Assembly: GCA_019054805.1 (NCBI GenBank)
Contig: JAHQIY010000024.1
Location: 620,001 to 684,000 of the forward strand
Length of the DNA: 64,000 bases
Source: Brachionus manjavacas
Taxonomy: Eukaryota; Rotifera; Eurotatoria; Ploima; Brachionidae
Reading direction: 5' to 3'
Position numbers and translations under genes: made by a program. Shown here piece after piece: positions 53,190 to 63,717 of the stretch (positions are counted from its first letter, which is position 1; every line of letters starts with the position of its first letter). Below the pieces are notes generated by a model, which did not search any database, was not told the origin of the DNA, and was given only the letters and a program-made list of their open reading frames with translations.

Positions 53190-53837
53190 GGTAATTTAAC
53201 TTCCAATTAAATTTCTCTGTTATTTATATATTTTTTAATGTACTTCCAAAAGTTTGCTCTTTTTTTACCAAATGCTAATATTTCAATTTTGATTAAATGG
53301 TTATTTTCGTGTAGAAATATATTTCTTCGCTGTAATCTTCTAAAATTTTTTTTTAAGGCATTTTCTCTCTTTCTCTATTATTAAATTATTATTGCATTTA
53401 ATTAAGTCTCTAATTTCAACTGGTCTGTTCTTAATGGTTAAGAGTTCATGACTTTAAGTAAGGCAGCAGAAATGAAAATATTTATTTATATCTAAAAGAA
53501 GATAAGAGAAACAAATGATTGTCATACTTTTCTAACTAAAATTCACCTATACTCTTTTGGAGCTCTTCATTAAGCTTATTAAAGGAATTTTTAATTCGAG
53601 TAGCAATCACTTCATTTAAAATCCATTCCCAACTTGTTTCGCACCTTTGAGTTCTTTTAACTAAAAATTTAATATTTTTATCTAAAAATTGAACAATTGT
53701 CTAAAAAATATGAAGTTAGATAATTAATTTATTCAAATTACTGTAGTTTTTCATTTTGTTGAAATTGAAAACCGGAAATTCTTTCAATAGAAAATTTTTC
53801 TTCTGCTCTTCTTAGGATTCGGTGTTTTTCTGAAGTT
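53190..53837 (+). repeat. ~345-bp segment copy 2 plus downstream repeat shared with 57950-58375
   Basis: The first 344 bases repeat 47602-47945. The rest (53534-53837) is a diverged copy of about 57950-58375, sharing TTGGAGCTCTTCATT, AGCAATCACTT, ATTTATTCAAATT and TTGCTCTTCTTAGGATT-like landmarks. On the minus strand part of it reads as a Lys/Glu/Asn-rich peptide, but with stops; no domain is assigned. Confidence 0.65.
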
Positions 53838-55537
53838 AATATTTATTCGTGTGGTTCTGATTTTATTCTCGATTTAAATGATTCAAATCAAGCTGAGATT
53901 TTAGCTAAAGGGCATTAGTTTTGATTGTAAAGAAAGGATTGAAAAAATTATATACGAGAAAAATATTGTCAAACCAAAAAAAATACATATAGATTTGATC
54001 ACAAATAAAGAAGAATGCATGCTCAATTCTATTCCTAGTTTGTTGAAAATTCAAAATTTTGTCAAGTATAGAAGGATCAAACTTGGTGATGTTAATAGTA
54101 TGGTTGGAGTTGTTTTTGGCTTTACGGATATAGAAAATTTCACCCAGCTTGTTATATGATAGCATCACATGAATGCGAGGAAAACTGTCTCCGTTTTTTC
54201 AAATCTTAAAATGAAATTGCGTTGAGTTTAGGCATTTGTTTCAATCCGAGTTAAAATGTTTATGATGGAACGTATGTTATAAGAAATTAAATAAAAGCTT
54301 TGTGTCCTAATTGCCTGTCAATAATTTGTTTTTTTCATTTAATGCAGAATGTTAAAAAACTAAAAACGAAAATCAGTCGCATGGAGATTTACAAAGATGT
54401 TTACAAAATTAGAATTACAAATAGCTTACTAGATTCTCAGTCTACAAAGACCAAAATTTTGTCCAGATGAAAATAAAAAAAGGGTTCAGCTATTTTGTAG
54501 GGTATTTTTCAAAACAGTGGATATGTAGTGAATTTAAAAATTGGCAATTGTTCTTGACAATACCTGGCATGGGAATTGGCAACTCACCCATACAAAGTTA
54601 AAATAAAAATATTAAAGATTATTTTACAAATATAGATAAATTTAATATGCTGCCGGTGATTGAAATCTTTGTGAATATGGTAAAATTTGAATCTAACAGC
54701 TGAAAACAAATAAAAGAAATTCCAAAATTTAAACAAAATGACGCAAGCTATTCCAAAGTGGTTTTGAAAAGCAAAAAGTTTGAGAAAGTGAGCAAAACAA
54801 ATGGACTAGCAGTTTTTAAGTGTCGTCACAAAAACAATAACATTGATTAAATTGAGAACAGTGATCCAAAATGCAATTTTTTAGAAAGCAATACTTTTAG
54901 TTGTGACAAGTATTTATACATTGGCACTTGTCCTCATTTAATAGAAGCTTTAATTTGTTTAAAAAAAAAAGTATCCAGTTTTAAAACTAAAAGATGACGA
55001 ATTTGTAAATAAATCAAATAAAAAGGTATGAAGATATAGTTTGGCAAAATTTTGTTTAACAAAAGATAATTAGGTCGTTTTATAAAAATAGTTTTTGTTG
55101 TTAATTAAATGTTTTTTAAATAATTGAAAACAATTTAAGCCGTTATAATATGTAATATCTACAAAAATAAATTTTTTTACAAAAAGCTTGACTTTTATCT
55201 CATTTGCTTGCCTTCCACTTTTTTTGGTTTGACTTTAACAGAAATTCATAATTTAATTTTAATTTTTCCAGTTAAGATATTTTTGGCTTGAAATTCTAGG
55301 TGAGACTGATAAAAAAAAAATTTTCTTGACTTTAACAGATTTAAGCTTGACCTTACCAGATTTTAGTATGAAATTTCCCTTAACTCAGTCTTACGTCATA
55401 AAAACTGCATTGTGAATCTGAAACTTGTTCTGTGGGTCTAACAAAATCTAACAACTTTTGTTATTCGACTGAAAGTTTGCTAAATGTGTAGGAAAATCTG
55501 CAAAATAAGAATTGTTTATCTATTATTAAAAAATATC
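53838..55537 (+). pseudogene. solo MULE transposase copy A, SWIM-like C-terminus retained
   Basis: Truncated at the 5' end; it starts at AATATTTATTCGTGTGG. A ~220-bp internal deletion near 54113 removes the F-H-V-D catalytic segment and joins upstream sequence directly to the V-F-G-F-T block. Retained: the second-Asp region and an intact C-F-F-H at about 54330 (C-x2-H, lost in the array units and in copy B). Also retained are the N-S-P-I-Q-S block and, at 54865-54960, a Cys/His cluster ending C-P-H-L-I-E-A-L that fits a SWIM-type zinc finger. The 3' linker stops at 55537, just where arm monomers would begin. The break corresponds to a TTGTT shared by both deletion ends. Confidence 0.7.
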
Positions 55538-55744
55538 TGATATATCCTCCCCTCGTACGACCGAGGTTCGGTTAATTAAAATTTTTTCTTGTTATTCTTT
55601 TAAGAAAGTCCGAAAATATTCTTTATTGCATCACTCGATAAATTTTAATTTTATCACTTCATTTGATTTAAAAAAAATATATTGATTTAGAACAGAATTT
55701 TTGAACGAAGCTTAACAATGTTTTAAAAGATCAAAAAACAATTA
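55538..55744. other. short GC-richer motif and AT-rich spacer
   Basis: Immediately after the MULE linker lies a GC-richer patch with a potential 5-bp hairpin (CCTCG 55551-55555, loop TACGAC, CGAGG 55562-55566) followed by TTCGG. The remainder is AT-rich with nothing recognised. Confidence 0.35.
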
Positions 55745-56160
55745 GATTATTGATAAAATATTTACCTTTTAATAATGAGTAGAAAGCTTGCAAAGAAATT
55801 GATAAACTTAATATGGAGTAATATGAAGTTTAAAATGTTTAACTTGATAAGAGGAAGATATTTTAGAAAATGACTAGTAATATTTTAAAATTATTAAATT
55901 CAAATCTGATCTAAAAATATTACTTAATGTCTGAAAAGTACGACTCCTTGTTTCGAAAATTACAATGGCTAGATTAATTCATCTGCGAATTAACCTTATG
56001 GCTAAGCCCTATAAGAACAATGTGATGGATGATAATAATCTTCATTTTATTGCCAGACTTGAAGCCTCTTTATCATAGCTCGAATCAAGAGTCGAAGATT
56101 CATAGAAGCCAAAAAAAAGAAAAAAACACATTATTTGTTAAAAAAACTCTAAAAGAAAGA
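55745..56160. repeat. inverted repeat flanking the reverse-transcriptase pseudogene, left copy
   Basis: Its reverse complement matches about 58470-58860: AGTCGAAGATTCATAGAAGCC here corresponds to GGCTTCTATGAATCTTCGACT near 58529. AATGACTAGTAATATTTTAAA near 55869 pairs with TTTAAAATATTACTAGTCATT near 58720. Small indels occur throughout. It encloses about 2.3 kb containing the non-LTR fragment. Confidence 0.75.
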
Positions 56161-56221
56161 CTTCTTTCGCTCTTCGTCGGCTAAATTTTTAATTTTCAAG
56201 ATAAAGTTTATTTCTTTCTCC

Positions 56222-57480
56222 ATGTTAAAGAATGGAAATGATATTGAAATTAGGTCTATTTTGTTAAAGTTTTTTAACCAGATGGTGAACTTTTGTTCAA
56301 TTCCAGCAGAACTTAATGTATCAAAAATAAGAACAATAATAAAAGCTACATTAAAAAAATGTAATAACTTGAACAATATTAGAACTATTTCAATTTCGAA
56401 TTGTCCTGCTCAAATTCTTGAAAAATTAATACTGATGAGCTCACCAAATTTATCAAAAACTAGTAAAAACCAATTTGGAATTAAGAAAAAAAAACTACGT
56501 GTAACTATGCCTTATTTGTTGTTAATGAGACACCATTTAAATTTCTAAAAAACAATTCAGGATGCAAAATGGCATCCTTGAATGCTGAAAAGGCATTTGA
56601 TCAAGTTTGGAGAGATGGACTGTTTTATAAATTGATTCCTAAAATGGATGTCAATTATTGATTTATTCTCAAAAAATATTATGATCTCTCTTCAGGTATT
56701 ATCTTTTTTGATGATAATAAAAAAACAGAAATTTTCAAAATTAAATGTGGAGTAAAACAAGGGGGAATTATTTCTCCCTTTCTATATAATATCTTTATAA
56801 GCGACTTAATTAGAGAATGTATTTCTAAAGAAATAGGAGCTCTTTTTAACAGGCACAATGTATTTATAATTGTATAAACAGATGACATAATTAGGATTAA
56901 AAAAATGTAAATTTTCACCCTTCCTACAATCTTTCATTTATAAAACGTATTGCTTGTCCTAATTTACATATGGACTTGGAACTACAACTTTAGGAAAAAA
57001 AACAAAAGATGCCCTAAATACCTCACAGAATAATCTACTAAGACATTTAATGGGATTAAAAGGTAGATGCCATATGACAGACGTAAAATGTTTACAAATT
57101 TTTAACATTGATGACTGTACATTCAATTAAAAGTCTCTTTTCAAGGAAACTTGAAATTTAATAAGCTTTCGATATATTTAACGATTTAACTAAAATATCT
57201 AGAGACATCGGATCTAGATTAAAAATATTTGATCATGAAATAGTTACATTAGAAAATTTTTTTAAATTGGACATAATTAACATATATAATAATTCTGAAG
57301 TCCTATAAAAAGGGATCTTAAATTACAATTTAAACTAAAAGATGGACTAACTGACTCTATTAAATTTTGTTTAAACAATATAAAACTCAGAAGAAAAAAT
57401 AATTTTAGATCTCAGGTTTTGTTTTTATATAGTAACCTCTTAATGAAGTTTGAAAAATTAATGGCCTTTTTGCCATGAAC
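56222..57480 (+). pseudogene. non-LTR retrotransposon reverse transcriptase, degenerate
   Basis: Frame 56222-56548 carries an N-terminal RT region with N-N-I-R-T-I-S-I-S-N-C followed by E-K-L-I-L and K-N-Q-F-G. After a frameshift near 56515, the frame from 56518 gives L-N-A-E-K-A-F-D, the RT motif with Asn where the catalytic Asp belongs. Next come G-V-K-Q-G-G-I-I-S-P-F-L-Y-N-I-F and finally a stop followed by T-D-D-I where Y/F-A-D-D is expected. A deletion near 56900 leads to a post-RT region (about 56930-57130) with L-G-T-T-T-L, Q-N-N-L-L-R-H and C-H-M, typical of non-LTR ORF2 C-termini. It would copy element RNA by target-primed reverse transcription; with these losses it cannot be active. 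The clade is not determined. Confidence 0.8.
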
Positions 57481-58469
57481 ATTCTTATTTGATCTTTCTC
57501 TTGTACCTTCAATGAATTCCAAGTAAAGAAAATTTTTTATCTTGATCCTACAGGATAAAGCTAATTCCGAATTTAGGCTTAAACCTTTTTTTCACTATCT
57601 TTCTTTCTATTTGTTTTCTTTACATAATCGTTCTTATGGTTTTGAGTAACAGATCTTAAAAATTTTAGTTAAAAATTTAAATTATCACAAAGAAAATTGA
57701 TCATTTAAAATAAAATAAGCGAACGAATCAACTTTTTCTACTAATGAGTTTGATTTTTCCTTTTATCTCTTTCATAGATTCGACGATTGATTCAGTGCCA
57801 CTAAAACCGACGGTAATATGAAGATATTTTTTAATATCTAGAAGAATATATTAGAAACAAATTTTTTGCTAACTTTCCCACCTGAAATTCAATCATTCTA
57901 CATTGGCTTCTAAAAAGCTTTATTACTATAAGTAGTTACGCTTCTAACTAAAATTCAATAACACTCTGTTGGAGCTCTTCATTTAGCTTTTTAATAGGCT
58001 TTTTAATTTCGAGGAGCAATCACTTGACTTTATTTAAAATCCATTCTCGACTTAATATCATTCTCACTTATTCTCAATATATTTCAAGAAGATTATTAAC
58101 GAATTCTTGCGTTTGATCGAGCTTAAATTTCAAGATTTCATTCGCACCCTTTTGAGTTCATTTAGCTTTTATATATTTATATTTTTATATGGAAATTCAA
58201 ACTTTTCAAAAAAAAAAATTAAAAAAGAAAGTTTAATTTATTCAAATTCCTGGAGTTTTTGGTCCTTTGGGTTTTGCAGTTTTTTATAATGTTGTTATTT
58301 AAAACCGAAAATTTCTTTAACAAAAAATTTTTCTTTTGCTCTTCTTAGGATTACATGTTTTTTTGAAGTTGTTATACTCATATTACAAGGCGTTAGCTAG
58401 CAAAAATCACATATTTTTTGTAGAAAAAAATTATTGCGAAAACTTAAAATTTTGCGAACCAAGAGCCAA
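57481..58469. repeat. repeat-derived sequence between the RT fragment and the right inverted repeat
   Basis: About 57820-58375 is a diverged copy of 53500-53835, including TTGGAGCTCTTCATTTAGC and GCTCTTCTTAGGATT. The preceding 57481-57820 is AT-rich with nothing recognised. The + frame 58107-58289 is low-complexity Phe/Ser/Lys and has no support as a gene. Confidence 0.55.
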
Positions 58470-58860
58470 TCAAGTCTTTCTTTTAGAGTTTAATATCAAA
58501 TAGAATATGCTTTTCTTTTTTTTGGCTTCTATGAATCTTCGACTCTTGATTCGAGCTATGATAAAGAAGCCTCAAGTTTGGCAATTAAAATGGAGATTAT
58601 AATCATCCATTACATTGTTCTTTTATTGCTAAGACATTAGGTTAATTCGCAAATGAATTAATCTCACTATTTTAAGTTTCGAAACAAGGTGTCTTAAATT
58701 TGATTTGAAATTAATTCTTTTAAAATATTACTAGTCATTTTCTAAATCACCCTCCTCTTATCAAGCTAAACATTAATAACTTCATTTTACTTCATATTAA
58801 GTTCATCAATTTCATTTAAAGATTTTTACTCATTATTAAAAGGTAAATATATTAGAAAAA
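58470..58860. repeat. inverted repeat, right copy
   Basis: Reverse-complement partner of 55745-56160. Its right half overlaps the start of the dispersed repeat (58748-59310), so the inverted pair is partly made of that repeat family. Confidence 0.75.
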
Positions 58861-59310
58861 TTTTTTTAAGAGGGCTTTCCTGGAAACATTCTCATCAATT
58901 TGATCAGTAATTTTTGCATCATTTTTTACTAGTAAAATCTAATTTTCCAAAGCAGAAATCTCATAGCTCTTGCATAGATTGGTAATTCGTGACTTATTTC
59001 TTCTATATAAGAAATTTTTTTTTCTGTAATAGAAAATCTGTAACTTATTTACTCTCTCCTTTTTAATACTTCTTTAGATTCTTAAAATCGAATCCTTGCT
59101 TTTTAGTTAAAAATTGATAACTATTTATTGACTTATGTTTAGTGGATATTTGAATCACACTTGCCAAAAAAGTTTTTATTTTCTTCAACATTTTTTGGAT
59201 AAATATCTTGGAAATAAAATAGTGATGTAAATAGTTATGATGTTTTATGTATAGTTTTTGTCTCATCATTTTAATGAGTTATTAGATCATAATAAAATTT
59301 TATATAACTT
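58748..59310 (+). repeat. dispersed repeat, copy 2
   Basis: Same-orientation match to 1895-2470. It ends just before MULE copy B starts, so it could be the natural 5' flank or 5' non-coding part of that element, or an unrelated repeat used as an insertion site. Confidence 0.75.
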
Positions 59311-59339
59311 TTCAAAAATTTGAATTTGAAAATGAATCA

Positions 59340-61063
59340 ACTGTTACTAAGTATTTTGAAGAGTTACCAACAACCCGTATGCTCAATCGTAAGCGTGCGA
59401 ATTGTTCAAATGTAAGGTATCAACCAATTTTCGAAACTAAACGAAAGTGTACATCTAAACAATGCTCTCAAAAATGTGATGTCCAATATCGTATTGATAA
59501 TTGTATTATCAATTTGGAAGTAATATTCAATAACAATTATCAATACGATACAATCAATATTTATTCTTGTGGTTCTGATTTAATTCTCGATTTTATTGAT
59601 TCAAATTAAGATTAGATTTTAGCTAAAGGGCATTAGTTTTGATTGTAAAGAAAGGATTGAAAAAATTATATACGAGAAAAATATTGTCAAACCAAAAAAA
59701 ATACATATAGATTTGATCACAAATAAAGAAGAATGCATGCTCAATTCTATTCCTAGCTTGTTGAAAATTCAAAATTTTGTCAAGTATAGAAGGATCAAAC
59801 TTGGTGATGTTAATAGTATAGTTGGAGTTGTTTTTGGCTTTACCGATATAGAAAATTTCACCCAGCTTGTTATATGATAGCATCACATGAATGCGAGGAA
59901 AACTATCTCCATTTTTTCAAATCTTAAAATGAAATTGCGTTGAGTTTAGGCATTTGTTTCAATCCGAGTTTAAATGTTAATGATGGAACGTATGTTATAA
60001 GAAATTAAATAAAAGCTTTGTATCCTAATTGCTTGTCAATAATTTGTTTTTTTTATTTATTGAATAATGTAAAAAAACAAAAAACGAAAATCCAAGAAGA
60101 AATTCGCAAAGAGATTTACAAAGATGTTTACAAAATGAGAAATACAAATAGCTTACTAGATTTTCAGTCAACAAAGACCAAAATATTGTCTAAATGGAAT
60201 TAAAAAAGGGTTCAGCGATTTATTAAGGGTATTTTTCAAAACAGTGGATATTTAGTGAATTTAAAAATTGGCAATTATTCTTGACAAGACCTGTCATGGG
60301 AATGGGCAACTCACCGATACAAAGTCATAATAAAGTTATTATGGATTATTTTACAAATGGAGTTAAATTTAATATGTTGCCGGTGATTCTTATCTTTGTG
60401 AATGTGGTAAAATTTGATTCTAAAAGCTGCAAACAACCAAAAGGAAATCCGAAACTTAAACAAAAAGACGTAAGCTGTTCCAAAGTGGTTTTAAATGGCA
60501 AAAAGTTTGAGAAGATGATCAAAACAAATGGACAAGCAGTTTTTATGTTTCGTCACAAAACAATGACATTGATTAAATTGAGATCAGTGATCCAAAATGC
60601 AATTGTTTAGAATGCAAAACCCTTAGTTGTGTCAAGTATTTATACATTCGGACTTGTCATCATTTAATAGCAGCTTTAATTTGTTTAAAAAAAAATGTTT
60701 CCATCTTTAAAACTAAAAGATGACGAATTTGTAAATAAATCAAATAAATAAGTAGGGAGATATAGTTTGGCAAAATTTTGTTTAACAAAAGATAATTAGG
60801 TCGTTTTATAAAAATAGTTTTTGTTGTTAATTAAAATGTTTTTTAAATAATTTAAAACAATTTTATCCGTTATAATATGTAATATCTACAAAAATAGATT
60901 TTTTTACAAAAAGCTTGACTTTTATCTCATTTGCTTGCTTTCCACTTTTTTTGGTTTGACTTTAACAGAAAAAAATAAATAAAGCATTATTTTCCCAGTT
61001 TAGATATTTTTGGCTTGACTTTCTCGGTGAGACTGATAAAAAAAAATTTGCTTGACTTTAACA
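59340..61063 (+). pseudogene. solo MULE transposase copy B with N-terminal Cys-rich domain
   Basis: The best preserved N-terminus in the window: 59379-59609 opens with an ATG and holds a Cys-rich stretch (R-K-C-T-S-K-Q-C-S-Q-K-C-D-V-Q-Y), which could be a FLYWCH-like or other zinc-binding DNA-binding domain. The next segment, from 59640, matches the array units but carries the same ~220-bp deletion of the first catalytic Asp as copy A (near 59831). At 60018-60203 the second-Asp region is followed by C-F-F-Y, so the C-x2-H His is lost. 60281-60610 gives the N-S-P-I-Q-S-H-N block. A degraded SWIM-like region and tail follow to about 60800, then the linker to 61063. Confidence 0.7.
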
Positions 61064-61279
61064 GGAAATATTCTGATTATTTTATTAATGAAAGGCTAAT
61101 CTACAAAACTTTTATTGAGTCTTTAAAAACAAAACTAGAATGAGAAATATTGGATTAAAACTCCGGGATCATTAGGTATATCTTATTGTAAACATTTAGT
61201 TAATATTTCAATTATTTGCTATTTGAATGAATTATGTAGCAAAAAAAATGAATTTCTAATTATTAAAGACTAATTTAAT
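61064..61279. other. AT-rich spacer
   Basis: MULE linker similarity stops near 61063 in the middle of the CTTTAACAG block. No gene or repeat recognised until the endonuclease-like fragment. Confidence 0.4.
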
Positions 61280-61860
61280 AATAATATGACTGATTTTTTA
61301 TGTAAGTCTTAAGGACAAACTTATGTTGGTCAATGGTGGTTTCTGATGACTCATGTGATTTGATTGATTTTGACTCTTTTAATAAACATTCGAGCTATTT
61401 CCATTTAAATATCTAGGGTCATGAACTAGAAATTTTTGGGCTTTATATGCCCTTTTATCTAAATAAGCATAAGGCTGATTCGATAGCTTTATATGAGAAT
61501 CCTCTTTAAATATTAATTGCTCACATAAAAATCTTTTTACAGATTATATTTTCCAATTATAAAAATAGACTTAAATGCAGATCCTTTCAGACTAATTTGT
61601 CAAAAATTCTCAAATATAAATAAGTTAGAAACTCCAATATTCAATTTTATACATGATAAGAGCTTTTCTTTATGGACTCATTAAACATACAATTTACTCC
61701 GTGTACCTATAAATATAATAAAAAAATTCCCTGCCATTTTATGCCTCCCTTAACCAATTGCCACATATCACGAGTCTTTTAGTACCGAAAAATTCAACTC
61801 TGAACTTTATCTATTTTTAAAACTAACTTTTTTTGATACAATTAAATATAATTTTCTATC
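61280..61860 (+). pseudogene. endonuclease/exonuclease/phosphatase-like fragment of a non-LTR element
   Basis: Read across several frames, this resembles the N-terminal endonuclease of non-LTR ORF2 proteins. Seen are Q-W-W-F near 61335, H-E-L-E-I-F-G-L-Y-M-P near 61420-61450 (the domain's central strand), and D-L-N-A-D at 61567-61581, matching the conserved G-D-x-N-A motif apart from the leading Gly. A region with S-L-W-T-H near 61670 sits where the C-terminal S-D-H motif would be. Stops and frameshifts are frequent. It could belong to the same family as the RT fragment at 56.2-57.5 kb, but the two are separated by other elements. The assignment rests on motif order alone. Confidence 0.5.
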
Positions 61861-61862
61861 AA

Positions 61863-62087
61863 TGTCTTGGGCAAATTAAAGACAAAAATGCAAAAAAAAA
61901 TCAGTCCTTTGTGGAAGACTTGGAAAAACAATTTCTTAACTTATTATAGAGAAGAGAATTTGGTTTTTTTTTTTTATTTAAAAGCGAGATTTCAATCTTG
62001 TGCAAATTAAATACGAAAATTCAAAAAAAAATCAGGCCTTTTTAGAAGACTAGGAAAAAAAATTTCATTACTTATTTTAGAGAAGAC
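61863..62087 (+). repeat. local duplication of ~95 bp, offset ~131 bp
   Basis: 61863-61956 and 61994-62087 are similar (TCTTGGGCAAATTAAAGAC versus TCTTGTGCAAATTAAATAC, then matching AAATCAG..CCTTT and GAAGAC.GGAAAAA blocks). They are separated by a T-rich run. Function unknown. Confidence 0.7.
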
Positions 62088-62391
62088 ATAGATAAACCAC
62101 TTTTAAATTTTTTTAAGAATGGCAAATACTCCACGGGATTCTCAACAAAGCAAGTAAAACGAGTAGAGAGTCAGACTTCACGATATAAGTATGATCTAAA
62201 GGAAGATTTAATATTTTACTTTGACAAATAAAGGTGTGCACTGATTGTTCCGAAACCAGATTTAAGAGCAAAAATTATTGAGAAATCTCATGTTTTAGGA
62301 CACTTTCAAAAAGAAACAACAGTTAAAAGGATAAGGGAAGAATATTTTTGGAAAAACATTGACAGAGACGTCGAACAATATATTTTGGCAT

Positions 62392-62399
62392 GTGATATT
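62392..62399 (+). repeat. 8-bp target-site duplication, left
   Basis: GTGATATT immediately before the left end of the MITE; identical to 62993-63000. Confidence 0.9.
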
Positions 62400-62992
62400 C
62401 AGAGTTGGGATCAGTTATAAAAAAATCAGTTTTCAGTCAGTATCAGTTTTTCGAGCATCAGTTCAGTTTCAGTCTCAGTTAATGGGTATCAGTTATCAGT
62501 TAAAAATCAGTTAATTAGAAAAATGATACAATTAGTTTATTTATTAAACAGTTTACAAAAATTAAAGTCTAATTAACATTTAAAACAGATATTTACATAT
62601 ATTTTTTATTACATTTTAGAAACATTATATTTGATAAATTTTTATAAGTGAATCTACTTCTATGTGGTCTCATCAAAAATGTAGAATCTGACCTTATCTC
62701 TGAAATTTTTAAAATGAACTTTATTTCAAATAAAATAAAATAAAAATGGTTTAGATAATGTATATATTAGCTTTTTATTTATTGCAAAGCATTACTAACA
62801 AGTCAAAAATATATATAAGCGTAAAACTAAATTAAAACCGAAAAAAAAATTTTCAAAAATTCAAATAAATAGTAAAACAGTTTTCAGTCAGTCTCAGTTA
62901 ATTCAAAATACGCTATCGGTCAGTTTCAGTTTAACTGATAACTGAAATTAACTGATACTGATCAGTTATTCAGTATCAGTTTCCCAACTCTG
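62400..62992. mobile_element. 593-bp hAT-like MITE
   Basis: Ends in perfect 11-bp terminal inverted repeats (CAGAGTTGGGA at 62400-62410 and its complement at 62982-62992), flanked by an exact 8-bp duplication, the hallmark of hAT superfamily insertion. Both subterminal regions are crowded with CAGTT/AACTG motifs (TATCAG, TCAGTTT, ACTGATA), resembling the subterminal transposase-binding repeats of hAT elements. The interior is AT-rich with no transposase, so movement would need a transposase made elsewhere. The undamaged duplications and ends suggest the insertion is younger than the decay around it (inference). Confidence 0.9.
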
Positions 62993-63000
62993 GTGATATT
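62993..63000 (+). repeat. 8-bp target-site duplication, right
   Basis: GTGATATT directly after the MITE; the integrase sequence resumes at 63001 with the second zinc-finger Cys codon. Confidence 0.9.
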
Positions 63001-63717
63001 TGCAAAGAAATATTCTGATAGCTTTAAAAGAACATCCGACCAAAACACTAAAAATCAAAGGTATTTTCGATAGAGTTGCAATTGATCTTGTTTTCTGCCT
63101 ACTGTTAACTAAAAAAGGATTTCTCGGGGTCTTGGAAATAAGCGAATACCTTACCAAATATCCATACGTAGAACCTATTAAAAGTAAAACAGATATTGAA
63201 ATCGCTGATCAACTATGGAAATTTATATGCTTGTTTGGTCCTCCTAAAGTAATTCTTTCGGATCAGGGGACAGAGTTTAACAACGCTATCGAAGAGAATC
63301 TTATTAAAAGAATCGGCGCTGAGCATGTTGTTCCATCAGCATACCATTCTAGGACAAACGGTTAGGTTGAGAGATTTAATGGAGAATTCGTTAAATGTTT
63401 GAAGCGAAATTGTGAACAGAAAACTAAAGACTGGCCAAAATCGATTCCGTATGTGTTGCTAGCATATAGAACTATAGTCCATACATCAACATTATTCTCT
63501 CCATTCGAGTTAATGTTCGGAAGAAAAATGAACGGATTTTGGAACTGTTCTTCTGTTGATTCAGAGTTTAAACTAAACGCACTGGATGAACGAGCTTAAC
63601 CCAAAATACTGTGGTCCGTTTACTGTAATAGGTCTGACGAAAAATGACAATAATATCGTGGAAGATGAATTAAAAAATGTATTAACAGATACCTTTCCAC
63701 GGCAGCGATTAAAGTAG

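Larger units (their letters stand above)
62119..63717 (+). pseudogene. Ty3/gypsy-type integrase, interrupted by a MITE
   Basis: The linker and zinc-binding domain begin at about 62119. One in-frame TAA lies at 62229-62231. The HHCC finger has His codons at 62289 and 62301 and the first Cys at 62391; the second Cys codon (63001-63003) lies beyond the inserted MITE. A one-base frameshift follows. The catalytic core in the frame from 63000 has Asp at 63084, Asp at 63261 and Glu at 63369, a D-x58-D-x35-E triad typical of retroelement integrases. A single TAG at 63363 replaces the usual Gln in the N-G-Q-V-E-R context. The frame ends at 63599. In the next frame, 63595-63717 gives K-Y-C-G-P-F-T-V-I-G-L, a GPY/F module, apparently joined by a deletion of the intervening linker. 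Confidence 0.85.

Noticed and set aside
58107-58289. Phe/Ser-rich + strand frame
   Set aside because: Low-complexity AT-rich sequence inside a diverged repeat; the equivalent copy near 53.6 kb does not keep it open.
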